DNA from: Perca fluviatilis
Taxonomy: Eukaryota; Chordata; Actinopteri; Perciformes; Percidae
DNA length: 64,000 bases
Direction of reading: 5' to 3'
Assembly: GCF_010015445.1 (NCBI RefSeq)
Contig: NC_053129.1
Coordinates: 19,692,749 to 19,756,748 of the forward strand
This document shows positions 1 to 12,926 of the stretch, one piece after another. The notes below the pieces were generated by a model. The model was not told where the DNA came from. It did not search any database and worked only from the letters and a program-made list of their open reading frames with translations. The position numbers and the translations under genes were made by a program. How positions within the stretch are numbered: the stretch's first letter is position 1; the number at the start of each line of letters is the position of its first letter.

Positions 1-2093
1 ATGTAAACAAGTAAAAAGACTACGGAAGGAGCACTTCTGTCGCCAAAGAATTACGTCACCGAGGTGAATACGTAGTTAATTGCTTATTTAAACGGCGAGT
101 CCATGGTAAGTTATTAAAAAAATGCACCCCCATACAGATGGCAAGAAGGGGGAAATTAGCTATAAGTACAAAAACCTTTTTTTTTGTACCAGGATGTAAA
201 CATGCTGCTGTGAAATTGGGATTTTTTAACATGTGGGTAAATCATGGTGTATATACTGTCTATGGGACTGACCCACTTCAAGTGGCCATTTGAGGAACTG
301 TACTTGAGCCCCGGAACAGTTTCTTCCTGAATAGCATAGGCTATATGACAAAATTTAAGATTAAGAATTTAAAACTGACTCTAATTTAAGGCAACTAGCA
401 ATAATACAAAAAATACAAAACATACAGTATATTTAAAAAAACAAGAACACACAACTATAATTTTCCTGAATTTCCAAAATGTCACATAAATCACATAAAA
501 TGTGTTATTTTCTCCATTCGTTTACAGACATTACATGTTAAGCAATAGGTTGATAATTCCCTGGATGAGTGTATTCTTTCCCTGGTTTGTGGGTTGGTAC
601 TTGGTAGGTTGGTGCCTACGACAGTCTCTTTCCAGTTTTGCACCAACTTTCCCTTTTCCCATACTTTATTACTGTTCAAGTAAGACACCTTAGATGTCTC
701 ACAAAGATGATTTTTCATCACATAACAAAACAGTCGTTGCCTTGTGGAGACATCCTCTGTTGGTTTCCTAATAGCACAATTCAGTAATGCCTTACTACTT
801 AATACTTAATACATACTAAATTATTGATATCTTCCTTTTGTAATATCATTCTCTAGCAAGCGTCTCTCCCTCTTCTCCCCTAGTCTCAAATATAATCTGA
901 ATTTTTGTGGCAGCATATCAGTTTTTTTCATCTGTTACAGCAGTAAATGGATACATTTCCTTCTAATCCCATCCATTATTCTAATCATCCCTCATATCTT
1001 ATCAATATCTCTCTTGCCTCTGAATTACAAAATTTCTTCAAAACATTCTATTTCCCTTACATGAGCTTGCATCCTTTGATATTCAACAATAATCTGGTAT
1101 TTCTGTCTTTTTAGCACTTTAAAGGCTTTATTTTGAGACTTTATTGCTTTAGCACACTCCTTTGTCCACCATTAATAAATGATTGCATTTTGTCAAACAG
1201 TTTATCAACATTTGATCATGCACCAACTTACAAATATCATGACTTGAATAACCTTTAAAACTGAACAAACTCACACGTTTAGAAATGATAAAGTGTTTGG
1301 GACTAGCTTTAAAAGTCACACCATTATATTCCAATCTGATCTAATCTGAATCTAATCCCCATCACCTCCAGTCATCAGTAGTCAGTTGTCCGTTTATTGC
1401 TTAGACAGTTTGAGAATTGAAATACTCTTAAGATTAGTGGTCCAGTTGCTCCACTCTGAGAGGGGGGAGGGGTGGCCTGGTTTCTTACTCATTGTGCCTA
1501 CATCCTTTCAGCCTTGATTTACTCATCTTTTCAAATCATGATGTCTATATGCCTTATGTCTATGCCCTATATTATCTGCAGCTACAGTAAATCATTCCTG
1601 CTGCAGGTGCACATTCCCACATTATCCCTTTGCACACATGCAAACACCAGCTAGATTCTTGATAAAAACACATTCTCCAAGTGAAAAAAAGGCACATGTT
1701 GCACGAGCAATATGTGGTGTATGTGTATATAATTTTACGATCTTAACTGTGTATATTTCTGCAAATCTAGTTAAAAAGTGTGCCATATGGTATATTATGA
1801 CCAACAGTAGAACATTAGGTTAATAAAATCAACAACATCTCACCATTAGTAAATAATGAAATAAATGATGACTAGATTAGAACATCATAGTAATACCTGT
1901 TTTTTCTACTTTGACAAGTCAAAATGTCTGCTGTGAAAAAGGCCTATTTTATAGAAGCATAAGAATATTTTGATTACAATTTATAGAAACCAACATAAAA
2001 ATGAAATTTTAAATACACAAACATTATAAACATATGAACTGGTATATACAGTACAGTTTGCAAAGAAACCGGAGGAGGTGCATGCGGCTCGGC
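1..2093. other. Gene-free flank downstream of the rdd1-like gene
   Basis: I find no exon-like reading frame with splice sites, no RNA gene and no transposon ends here. The sequence is AT-rich and holds only short chance frames. Part of it should be the 3' UTR of the minus-strand gene ending at 2094, but I found no convincing polyadenylation signal close to that stop. Confidence 0.5.
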
Positions 2094-5000
2094 TCAGGTC
2101 GTATTTCTTCCTGGGTGAAAGTCGGGGACAAAAGTAGCAGCCATTGTGATCGGAGTAGAGTAGCCGAGGGCAAAATTGTACAGCCCAAGCATTAGACATT
2201 TCCAGGTAGAGCGCAGTGCCTTGCCAACATTCTGAAAGACAAACATACGGCCATAATAATCAACTCTGTAGACAAACAATAATACAATTATCTATAGACT
2301 ATTGTAACTAATCTACTCATGATCATTCAGAGGAGGATTCAAATGTGAATTACAGTAAACCACACAACTATGATATAATTATTTTTATTCCCACATTATT
2401 TAGATGAGAGACTGTGCTACAAAGCTTAATAAGTTGTTTTAACAGAATTAGGTTAAAGATATGGCAATTAAGAATTGACATTAAATCAGACAGAAGCAAC
2501 AGGCACATGTGGTGTTTTAGAACAATAACACCACAGGAGGAGTGGTGCAGTCTGCATTCATCCCTAAAATGTAAACAAAAATCCCCGTGAACACTATTGT
2601 CTCCTGTACTCTTTAAACAGGAAAGGGCTGACCGTCTGAAGCGGATACAGGAAGTCAGATGTTTTTTAATAATAGAGCAAAAACAATCCTACTGTAAACT
2701 CAATGTAGTAAAACATGACTCTACTCACTAGTTGAACTCATTATTAAACTACCAAAATAATGACACAAAAATAAGGTACAGATTATAAATAGGATGTTTG
2801 ACAACTCTAAAAAACGCGTTATTGAACCTTGATTGAAGATGTATTTGACTGACTACCCTTTCCAAGGTGAAGAATGAACTTTCACACTTCAGTAGCCTAT
2901 CACACATTTCTGATTAGTTTATCTGACATTCTTCAGCATGTTTTCACAGATGTATGTAGTTCACTGATAAGAGTATAAACAAGAATACCAGCTCACTGAT
3001 AAATGTATTTTGGTCATGAGCAATTTCCTTATAAATCACAACATAAAGCAATTCAAACTGTAAAAAGACTGCTGGTACTGTGCTGCATTTTTTGTTACTG
3101 AAAAGAAGATTTGATGTTGTGCATATAATTAAGGAGGATTTGTAGGGTAAAGGCAATTACTATCTTGACATATTGACTTCAGTTCAGCTAATACTTGAAC
3201 TGCAATCATTCCATTACTTTAGTCAGCTAATGTGTGTAGATTTATTTGCACACTGGTTCCACAATTTTTCTATAATCAACATTGTATTAGAATAATTTGA
3301 ATGATACTGATGATTGATGTCCTGTTGAGTTTACATTTCAACTTACCCAAATTGAAACTACAAGAAAAGACAAAAGTTGTATCAATTCAAGTACAGTATA
3401 TTCATACAAAACAAACACTGTATTAGTTCATATTCACTGAACATGAACAAAACGTTGAACAGTACTTTTAAAAGGTCCCATGGCATGAAAATTTCACTTT
3501 ATGAGGTTTTTTAACATTAATATGCGTTCCCCCAGCCTGCCTATGGTCCCCCAGTGGCTAGAAATGGCGATATGTGTAAACCGAGCCCTGGGTATCCTGC
3601 TCTGCCTTTGAGAAAATGAAAGCTCAGATGGGCCGATCTAGAATCTTGCTCCTTATGAGGTCATAAGGAGCAAGGTTACCTCCCCTTTCTCTGTACCTTT
3701 TTCAGAAAATTTGGCCCACTCATGAAAAAGAGACATCATGGCTTGCAAACAAGCAAAGTGGCAGTTGGTCAAGGCCACACCCCCACCCTCCACCGTGACT
3801 CTATCCACAGTTGAACTGATTATTCAACTCTACATCCATATAGGTATGCTTAAGTTGAGTCAACTACACTAGGATAACAAAACCTGTGTATAGATCATAA
3901 TAATAGCAGCCAACATGACCCACTAATATGAGTATGTTAATATTCAATACAAACAAGTGTGCCTTTTCACTGACAAACTTCAGTGTTAGTTAGTAGTGTT
4001 ATCTGTAATAATGTTGTTTAAGGTCATAGTTTGCAAGTCATTTCCTTATCAATCACACAGACGTATGGGTTATTATTGCTTTTACTGCCCAGGAAATAGA
4101 CCACTGATGCTGTTAAAGGAACTCACCTCATGTTATCTCTACAGACTGTGCTGCATTTATCCTGACCTCTACATTGTTTGTCAGGATGTTCTTCTGTCTC
4201 CTCAGCTATGCACTTTGCTCAGAGAGGCCAGACAGGGGACACATATGAAGCTTTAAAGCTCTTTAGTGAGACTTATTTCTGTCTTTAGTCTGACTGGTCA
4301 ATTGTGGCCCAGAAGAGCAGAGATCCAAGATGAACTGGTGCTGTTTGCCAAAGAGAAAACAGCTGTAATTCTTATGTGATCATACCTGCAAGCTTTTATC
4401 CTAACTGTGATAAATACATTTGTTTAATTTTAGACATACAACCTTTCAGTGGTTCGTAAGCTCTAAAGCTGTATTTTTTATGACTAGTTATTACCTCAAT
4501 AATTACAAACTAAATGGGATGATTATGCAGGAACATCATATAACACAAAGTACTAAAACAGCCCACATACTGAGCAAATTCATATTTTCAGGATACTTTA
4601 TGGGTGACAACAGATTTATGCAGATTCATTTTAGGAGTTTTGCAGTTTTTTCAATAATGAATGTATTCAATTAATTTGATTGAGACTGAAAACAATTATG
4701 TTTTTAAATTTTTTACACCACAGTGAAACTTTTATAGTGCCATAAGAATACACACCGTTTCATGTTCATTAAATATTAACAGGTCAAGAAAATGTAAACT
4801 GGGAACACCAACCTTCTTTACTTTTTTGTACTTTTCTTTCTTCCTTTTCTTCTTCTCTACTTTTGCCTTGACTTGCGTCTCCTCATCCACCAGTGGCTCA
4901 TACCTCTCTGGCAGAAATGCAAAATGAACTTCTCTGTGGCTCTTCTCATTTTGTCTGCTGTTGTGGCACACTGGCTGGCTGTCATTGTGGCCAGAGTGAT

Positions 5001-5124
5001 ACAGACTCTCTTGGTGATCCACGCAGTCCACATGCCGTTGATATTTTGCTGCTCGTATATTCAGAGTCTCACCTGATGCTGAATTTCTGTCAAACAACCT
5101 TGATGGAAGAGATTTGGGCTTCAT
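2094..5124 (-). CDS. RDD1 / C1orf115-like small membrane-associated protein, two exons
   Basis: Exon 1 is 4813-5124 (104 codons, starting at the ATG at 5124) and exon 2 is 2094-2231 (45 codons plus TGA). The intron is phase 0, with donor AAG|GTTGGT and acceptor TTTCAG|AATGTT. The 149-residue product is close to the human length of about 142. The family hallmark VHFAFLPERYEPL lies at residues 66-78. A Lys/Arg-rich stretch follows, then NVGKAL (105-110) and a hydrophobic C-terminal segment, as in human C1orf115 (RDD1, required for drug-induced death 1), which is known to modulate drug-transporter-dependent sensitivity. The family assignment rests on this motif order recalled from the human protein; no alignment was run. 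Exon 1 sits inside a block duplicated in inverted orientation beside smc6, where the corresponding exon is deleted. Expression and the 5' UTR are not visible. Alternative: an unrelated basic protein, which is unlikely given that both exons match. Confidence 0.75.
3472..3795. repeat. Interspersed repeat of a type common in percomorph fish
   Basis: The stretch begins GGTCCCATGGCATGAAAATT and ends in the C-rich GGCCACACCCCCACCCTCC. It contains an internal GC-rich core and a short palindrome near 3650-3675 (CTCCTTATGAGGTCATAAGGAG). I recognise it as a high-copy repeat of percomorph genomes, but I cannot assign a superfamily because no clear terminal repeats or target duplication are visible. It lies in the intron of the rdd1-like gene. 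Confidence 0.6.
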
Positions 5125-5732
5125 GTTGTCCACTTGTCGCAGCTTTCAGGGATGTAATAAAAAGTACCACTTTCCTCAGGAGGGCAGGTATGTTGTCAAC
5201 AGATGTTATGTGCATGAGTGGAAGTGCATTCCAATGGACTGCCTTGTGTGAAGGATTTGGCTCAAAGCCCTTAAAGGTGCAAATCCTTCCTCCTCACAAG
5301 ACTGACCTTAATAGGGCTTCAAGTTGAATGTTTCAACACAGATCCAAATCAAAATGACTTTTATCCAGTGAATAACGAGCTAAGGAAAACAGCAGGATTA
5401 TGTGTTTACTGTGTTCTGTCACAGTTTGGTAAAAAAGAACTACTAATCCTGCTCAAAACCAAAGCCCTCTTGATGGGTAAAGAATAACATGTGGCTGCAC
5501 TTCTTAAACACAACTGATGGAGGCCTTAGCACTGCAAAGCAACAAAGATGACAATGTGATCGTGCCTTTGAGGTTAAGGCTGAGGTTGGCTGACAGTCTT
5601 TCCCAGGGAAACTAAACAGCATACTACAATCACATGGCCTTTAGTCCTGAATGGATTACTTCATCATAGCTCATTTACTAAGTGAATATACAGTAACAAA
5701 GTCAATAAATCACATCTGGGTGGTCTAACTGC
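4345..5732 (-). repeat. Inverted copy of the smc6 3' end and flank (left copy)
   Basis: Read on the minus strand, 5732-5552 matches 37797-37977 (end of the smc6 last intron) almost base for base. 5440-5214 matches 38565-38795 (smc6 3' flank). 4782-4650 matches 38796-38838 plus 39185-39260, and about 4400-4345 matches 39320-39372. The coding exon of smc6 (38014-38107) is absent, so this copy cannot code for Smc6 residues. The rdd1-like exon 1 with about 60 bp of flank (4783-5216) is present here and missing from the other copy. The hAT element at 38839-39184 is also absent, giving an empty site. Divergence is visible but modest. Confidence 0.85.
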
Positions 5733-7274
5733 TCCACAGTCAAAGCTTTATGCTCTCTTTATGAAGCTGGCCAATCCCCGTGTTTGAAACTGCAAACCAA
5801 ACTCTTCAAAAGGAGGAACCTTGCATCCTAACTTATATTTTGACATTAGAGCTGCAGCTTCAGAAAAATCTGCTTGCCTTCTGCAAAGCTGAACATGTTG
5901 CCAAAATGATGGATGAGGTTAGGAAAGGATGTAGGCCTGCACTTTACAGAAACAGAGAATACCACCTGACTGATCCAGGACTTATCGATTGGCTATGAGG
6001 CACATGTATTCATTGAGAGCCAGGGTAACCTGCAGCTTTTAGCAAACATTTAATTTCTGGGTGTTAAAATAATACAGACCATGAAAGAGTCTTCAGCTTG
6101 GTAGCCAAAAACAAAACTATACACACTTCTCAATATTCATCAAGGGGAATTAGGAGTGATCTGAAGTATGACATGAGAGTAAATTGATAAGAAAGGGTTA
6201 CCAGAGGAAAGGAGGATTGGTTCAAGGTAGGTTCATGGCAGATACATCTTCAGAAAGAAAAACAGTGTAACAATTTATGATACCAATTCATTATACCAAC
6301 TAAAACAGATGAGAGAGGCTTGGTTCAGTTTCGCAAAATGAACTTTACAGATTCAAAACAGTGGGTTTACTGAATAGGTAAGGAACAGTGGCATTTAAAA
6401 ACTGTGCAGATATAATCCAGACAAGATTGAAATCTATAGCAGCCTCCAGAACAGCAAACTGAGCCACTTATTGTTTGACTGGAGTTTGGCTCCATCTAGT
6501 GTTTTGATGGCACACTGACATTCAGTCCTGCAGGCGGCCTCTTGCTGAGTGCTTCAAAACTTCAAATCAGTTGATGATACACACACTTGACTGATCAGCA
6601 GCTACTTAAACTCAGGTGTGTCTGTTGCTCTCTGTTTTTCATATCCAAGTTCTCAAAAAGGTAAGGTGACTCCATTTCCGTCACAACATGGAACACATGG
6701 AAATGCATATCAAAGATTTGGAGGCATGGTTTTTACATTGTGGCAGTGACTTTATAAGACAAAGACTTTTAGTAGGAAGAAAATTTTGACTTGTCATAGC
6801 AGGTAAAGCGAAGTGATGAGGATCTTTTCTATTAAAGTGCCCTAGTAAACCTAATATTGTGCTTCCTAGTGAGACAACATGCACTGTACCAAGAGCTTGG
6901 AAGTGAGAAACCTAAATCAAATGCAGCTATTATTGTTTTTAGTCCCTTCTGGTGGTTTAGCTGTGAAAATGTGTTTGGAAACTGTTTAATGAAACACAGG
7001 TTAGCTGCTAATGTCTTATCTTAACTGCAGTGGTTCTGTTTTTTCCTTGAGTAATGTGTATTTTATAATATACTTACTGTTATTATAAGCACAGTGGATT
7101 TAATCCACATACTCACTATTGGCAAATGTGATTTAATCCACCACTGAAAATGGTTCCAAAAAGCACCATTTTCTCCTGATTGAGTAATGTTTGCTAAAAT
7201 TTACAGAGGCCAGCTGTTTTCAGAAATTACTAGTGTGGATGCAAACCTGTCTTCTTCTTCCTCTGCCTTTGTAG
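5733..7274. other. Intergenic region upstream of buc
   Basis: No supported coding exon is visible. The coding-start exon of the next gene is preceded by a pyrimidine-rich tract and a TTTGTAG acceptor ending at 7274, so at least one noncoding first exon and the promoter should lie in this stretch. I cannot pinpoint either. A 72-codon frame at 5780-5998 has no splice or family support. Confidence 0.45.
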
Positions 7275-7281
7275 GTTGAAT

Positions 7282-10200
7282 ATGGCAGCAAGACCTTTAC
7301 AAGTTAATTCAGGATCAAATGGAGGGAACCTATTCACTCACGTTGGTGGCGGACCAACAGCTGAGCAGCAAGATCCAGGACTGTACGGCACCAGCCAAGA
7401 CCCAGGACCTTCATTCCATCCCCAACACTACATCTCTGCCCGGCCTGTCTTACATGCTCTACCTCCACCCCATTTCCTCCAGTGCCAGTGGCCCATGCCC
7501 TTCTCCTATTCCCCTTTTGGTGGCTTCCCAGGCATGGGTGAGGCTTATGGGGTTTTTCTTTTGTAAATTTTGGTGCCGATATTCAGGTTTTAGACATTTG
7601 GTCGATTCCCTTTTTCTATTGCTGTATTTGAGGTGAAAGCTAAAAGGACATTCACTACTGGGTACAGTTTGTTTGATACAAGTGGTGGCCACAATAACAT
7701 GAACATGCCTGTACAAACATTGTCATCTAATACAAATATGTAATGTATGAAATATTATTTATTTATATGTAAACTCAGGTTTTTATATTGTAAGGTAGTG
7801 CCTATTGGACCATCATCTCAGTTAATTTGACTAATACTTTTTTCTACCTCTCAGGCTATGGTATGGTCATGCCCTCATTCCCTCCTCCTCCCTATATGCA
7901 GGCTCCAGCCTACATCCTGCCCCACCCTCACATTCAACCAGTCGACTACAGACGGTTGCTCCACCCCCAAGTCCATGTTCCCAACGCACCCTACCGGAAC
8001 CAAAACCAGACCTGCAGAATTCACCCGCCTCATGCTGGCCGTGTTCGAGAAACCGTGAACTCTGAGGTCCAAACAGAACCCACACAGATAGACGGTGGTT
8101 ACGGTGAGGAAAGCCCACCTGTCAGCTCAGATTCTGCCTGTGGATCAGCCTCAAACTCTCCATCATCCTCAAGTTCCAGCTCCCAAAAACGAGGTTCTGC
8201 CGAGGTTGAAAACTATACCTTACCCAGCAGTAATGCAAAAGACACCATGGTTAAAAGGTCCAGCACAAGTAGCACAGTCAAACACCGCTTTAAAGTCCTG
8301 CACCCTACAGAAACGAAGACTGTCCAGTCAGATGTGAGAGCAACTCTAGAAACACAGAAGAGCCGGAAAGACTTTGTTGTTCAGAAGAATATTTCCCCTT
8401 GCAGAAACAATGACTTCCATTTTTGGTCAGTGAGTTCTCCAGATGGCATTGTTCCTGTGTGTAGCTCTTCTCAACAAGAGGAGGAGGTTGTCAAAGAGAG
8501 ACGTGTCTCTGTTCCTGACATTCTGAGGAGTTGGGGAGGTGGCACGCCGCAGGCAACAATGCTGAAAATGGCAGACAAGTTGCTTGAGACTGACCACCAA
8601 CTGCCATCTTATGAAACTGAAGTAGAGGATAAGTCAGTTTACCAGAGTCAAACTGAGACCAGAAATGATCCAGTGGTGGCTGACTGTGCTTTTGCTCACG
8701 ATGATGCTGAGGGTAACTTAAGGTATAAGGACAGTGCAACCCTTTTCAAGATCCTTAAACTGAGAAAAGGTCATGAAGAGCGAAAGGCAGAATCCAGAAG
8801 AGAAAATGAGCCTGTGGGATTGGTTGGCTCTGTAAGGCACTTACCCTACAGAGATGAACTGCTACATTCATTTAACAAATCCCAAAAGCTCCCTGACAAT
8901 GAGCAAGAAGAGGGCAACGAGACAAATCCACATGAAGACACTACAGAGATCATTCCCTATCAAATGTTTTTAAAAGGCTGTCAGATGAAGACAAAAATGA
9001 ATGAGTCTGTTTGGTCTGTGGAGTCTCTGCCCCTTTTTATCCCCACTAAGGAGTGGCTGCTGAACAGCATGTTTGAGCCTGAAATAACTGACCCCGTTCC
9101 AGTGTCTGACAGCTGGCTCGTTTTCAGTACCCCAGCTGAGAAGTTAAGTCCACCAAAGGAGGAGAGTGAAATTGATGCCTCAGAAATGAGGAGAACAAAG
9201 AGAGGCCAGAGCAAGACTCCTTCAGAAAATGATCACTTCGCTTCCCCAACTCTGCAGAATAAACTAAATTTAACTACCCTCACTGAAGAGGACATGGACA
9301 CAAATAGGTCTTCTGAACCAGAGGCTAATCAAAGCCCAAACCAGGAATTGCTTGTTGTAAATGAACAGGAGAAAGGCCCCTGCTCCTCTGTGCAGGAAGA
9401 AACCCTTTTCTTGAAATCTGCAGCAGGGGAGAAAATCTCAACAGGCCAGCTAATTCGCCAAAACGGAGTGGACACAGAGGTGGGGGATGGAGCATGTGGG
9501 AAAGAAGTCAGTCTGAGAAACAAGCAACTGTGTGTCCCCAAGGCTGACGAGAAGATGACTGAAGTGTCTCCATCGAAGGGATGTTTAGTGGAATGTGGCA
9601 TCCAGTGTACTGAAATGAAGTGTGCATGTAAAGAGATGAGCAGCATGGGACCAAGAAGGCATCCTTTCAAATATTCAGGTGACTTGCTTTGTAATTCAAC
9701 AATGATGGACATGTGCAATGCCCTTTTGCCCCTTGAGAAAAATATGTGTAGTGCTTTACTTACCTCCATAGATATGAAGAAGGCAAACAATGGCCAGGCT
9801 GAAGGATTCAGCATAATGGAATATGGGCTGAAAAACCAGAAGAGGAATGGTAACCGGAGGAACCGGGGTCAAGGTAAAGCCTGTCATCTAGATCGAAGGG
9901 TCAGAATTTCAATTTGGTTTATATACTGACGGACGGACAGACGACAGACATGTAGTTTATACAGGACTGGTAATTTGGTGTCTTACGATATCAAATAAAA
10001 GTGTATATAAAATGTATACTTTTTTCTTTGTAATTCTGAACACGGGCCATTTTATAAAATGTCAGTCATCCCTTCAATCCTAGAACATGGTGTAAAGTAT
10101 AGTAAATCGCATCAGAAAAGAGAGTTATGATCAAATGATCATAACTCTAAATTGCTAATTAACAGATTTTACAACCGGACACATCATTTCTTAGCTGCCT

Positions 10201-10540
10201 TTTTGGATTTACTTGCAGTATCTGCTACTGCAGTCTGGACTTGTATCACAATACTTTCCACCAGAAAGGTCAAATGACAAATGAAGCCTTCATGAGCAGT
10301 CTAGTGCAACTTGACTTTGTGTCAGTCACCTATGATTTTTAAAGTGGTATTGGTGGGTTATCACCAAATGACATACACGGTTACGTAGGAAGATGTTTCT
10401 AGATTTCATTGCATCAGACAAAGGTTTCTACTTGTTCACTAACCTGCATAATGTATAAGTGAGATGAAAGCAGGCTTTCTTTGCTTGATAGTTTGTTGCT
10501 TCTTCTAGCAGGTGGAAATGGAAGGAACCCACCGCACTGA
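7282..10540 (+). CDS. buc: Bucky ball / Velo1-family germ-plasm organiser
   Basis: Coding exons are 7282-7537, 7855-9873 and 10512-10540, with matching phase-1 introns, giving 767 residues. The ATG at 7282 is the first in the exon, just after the acceptor TTTGTAG. Residues about 65-123 form the conserved Buc/Velo1 N-terminal block: proline- and aromatic-rich (QWPMPFSYSPFGGFPGMG, then PFPPPPYMQ-like) and ending in the hallmark HIQPVDYRRL. The middle is Ser-, Glu- and Lys-rich and of low complexity. A Cys-rich patch (VECGIQCTEMKCACKEM) precedes the basic C-terminus RRNRGQGGNGR. Buc proteins are known to aggregate through the N-terminal prion-like region to build the oocyte Balbiani body and germ plasm, and to bind Tudor proteins through C-terminal RG motifs. 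Here the RG content is low, and the last exon gives only about nine residues. Teleosts have several buc paralogues, so this may be a buc2-like copy. Zebrafish Buc is about 639 residues. Confidence 0.85.
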
Positions 10541-10621
10541 GCACCACTGACTACACTCTACAAGACAACACTTGGTTTAAAAAAAATCTATTTTAAATGT
10601 TGAAATGTAATTTCTATTATT

Positions 10622-10627
10622 AATAAA
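10622..10627 (+). terminator. Polyadenylation signal AATAAA for buc
   Basis: AATAAA occurs 82 bp after the buc stop codon in an AT-rich stretch. It is the first canonical signal downstream and gives a short 3' UTR. Confidence 0.6.
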
Positions 10628-11348
10628 TGTTTTTGTATCAATATTCAAAGTATGTCTGGAGATTTAAACATGGTTTAAGATCTTAAAAGAAAATTGTGTC
10701 GGAAGTAATTCATTTCCTATGGAGATTCGCAGACCGCATGCGAATGGGGTCCGAGCGAGTACGGTGCAAAAAAATTCTCTTGCGACAGGCTACGGATGGT
10801 TCCTATCCGACAATTCCATAGACAGTATATAAGAATGGACCAACAGATCCCGTTGCTCTGGACGGAGACCAGTGAAGGATATTAGAAGCACTTTTCCGGT
10901 GAGCGCTGAGCGTTACTGCGCAGCCTCCAACTGAGCTCGAAGACGTAGATGTGACATGAGCAACCTGTCTGAAAGTTGGAAGTCTTGTGGTAGCTGTGCC
11001 AAGAGAAATCTCAATCATTCCCAATCTTGCAGAGACAGAGAGCGTAGGTATAGGAGATGACATGGGCACAGGCTAATTATTGCTAACTAAAATGCAAGTT
11101 AACATAGTAATTAAACCTAAACAGCTCATGTAAGTCGAAACTGCCTGCGAGCTTCTCCTGTACTACACGGTAATTCCTCTGTGACACAATCGTTAGCCTA
11201 TTTTTACAAAATCGTCTGCTACGTTGCCATAACGTGAGGTACAAGGTAATGGAGCCTTTTATACATTGTTTCTTTAGAAATAAACAATGGACAAATAGTC
11301 TTTAAACGCTTCAGATGTAAAGTTATTCGCTGTCAAAGTGACGTGAAA

Positions 11349-12926
11349 GTGTTTCCATCCAACAGCTCTAAAGCGAATAAAAACCTGTCATGACATCACA
11401 TGCTGTTTTGCGATTAAATTGGTATATTGATTTGAGACATGGTGTTTATGGTGTTTCCATTCATTTTTGCACTGAATCGCACAACATTCAAGCGAACTTT
11501 TGCGAACAAAGTTTTGCTAGACAAAAGTAGTTAATATTAGAAGCTAAGCTACGATGGGCCTTTGACCGAGGATCTGATCCAGCTCATCAAAAAGGTGGAA
11601 CTTTCCTTTTATTTTCCCTCCGGCACCGCTGCGAGACAACTCTCTTTTTGAGCCGTGTATCGCTGTTTGAGCGCCTTCCATTTACTCCGCAGGACGTCCC
11701 ACGGCTTGTCGTAAGGGCATTCTAAAACGCTTAACGTGAAAAAGCTTAACGTGGTTTAATGTATCTAAACAATGATCAGTCATCACCAGATTTATCATTG
11801 TCATATCTTGTCATGAACACTTAAGCCGGTCAAAAAAACTAAATCGAAATCCAACGATTATAGAAGTTATCTCACGTTAATGTTTTCTTCATTATAGTGT
11901 CAGATAACGTCCATAATATTTGGACATTGGGTTAGATTTGACAGTTTTAAGTGGTTATGATGAGCAATATAGGTGATATTTGGTGATGATTGATCGTCGT
12001 TTAGGTACATTAAACCACGTTAAGCTTTTTCACATTAGGACTTATAAAGCCAATGAGAACCGTGGAGAGTCAACCCCCAGCCGCTCCGCTGCCCTGCTGT
12101 GAAGCAGAAACGCTTTATGTCAGATATGTCCATAATATTGGACTTTGGGTTCGAGTTTTTGACAGTTTTCAGTGGTTATGAGGAGCAATATGAGAGAGAA
12201 ATTAGGTAATCATTTATCATTGTTTAGGTACATTAAACCAAAAAGCTTTTTCCTCGCCATAGGGCGCAATGATGAAGAAAACATTAACGTGAGATAACTT
12301 CTATAATCGTTGGATTTCGATTTAGTTTTTTTGACCGGCTTAAGTGATTATGACAAGATATGACAATGATAAATCTGGTGATGATTGATCGTTGTTTAGG
12401 TACATTAAACCACGTTAAGCTTTTTCACGTTAAGCGTTTGAATGTCCCTGTCGTAACCTTTGTTGGTCATTTCCTTCGCGAGCTCCTGATAAATGATGGC
12501 GTTTCTTAAATTTTTGCTATCTAAAATAGCTGTTATATTTTTATGGTAAATTAAAAAAGTATCTTAAAATTGATTCAATTTTCTCGTTTGTCCGCTTACA
12601 TCGGTTTTTGTTGACAGCTGTCATGTGTGCAAACAGAACGGAAATACTGGGCGGAAATGAACTGAAACTTCTTCTTCTTCGTTTTATTGCGGGTTGCAAC
12701 CATAAAATGACCTAAATCTTCATCGCAATTCATTATTTATTCGGCAAATAACGTTTCCATCAGCGTTTATTGCATAAGCCGTATATCGATCAAGAGAAAA
12801 TCCAATGAGACCGAACGTATTTTCTTTGAGTCGATATTCATGAAATTCAGTCGGATTTTACGGTTTCCATAAGGCATTTTTCATTCGATATCACTTAATT
12901 CGGACAAAAACGTGTGGATGGAAACA
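11349..12926. mobile_element. DNA element with GTTTCCATCC terminal repeats
   Basis: The left end GTGTTTCCATCCA and the right end TGGATGGAAACA are inverted, and weaker symmetry continues inward (AAAGCGAATAAA versus CTTAATTCGGAC). It interrupts the palindrome between arms A and B and itself contains the hAT-type element at 11715-12448. No transposase frame is seen. The exact ends and target duplication are uncertain. Confidence 0.5.
11715..12448. mobile_element. Non-autonomous hAT-type foldback element with 8-bp target duplication
   Basis: Perfect direct repeats TGTCGTAA flank the element (11707-11714 and 12449-12456). The termini are GGGCATTC and GAATGTCCC. The ends continue as inverted arms of about 190 bp (to about 11900 and from about 12265) that share a CTTAACGTGAAAAAGC-like repeat. 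An 8-bp duplication with short inverted ends is typical of hAT elements. There is no coding capacity, so it is probably mobilised in trans. Confidence 0.75.

Noticed and set aside
4893..5327. 144-codon plus-strand frame
   Set aside because: It is antisense to the rdd1-like exon 1 and runs into the inverted smc6 3' copy.
5780..5998. 72-codon plus-strand frame with a helical-looking sequence
   Set aside because: No flanking splice sites, recognised family or continuation; probably chance.
9329..9814. 161-codon frame antisense to buc
   Set aside because: It lies wholly inside the buc coding exon, has no family resemblance and is explained by codon composition.
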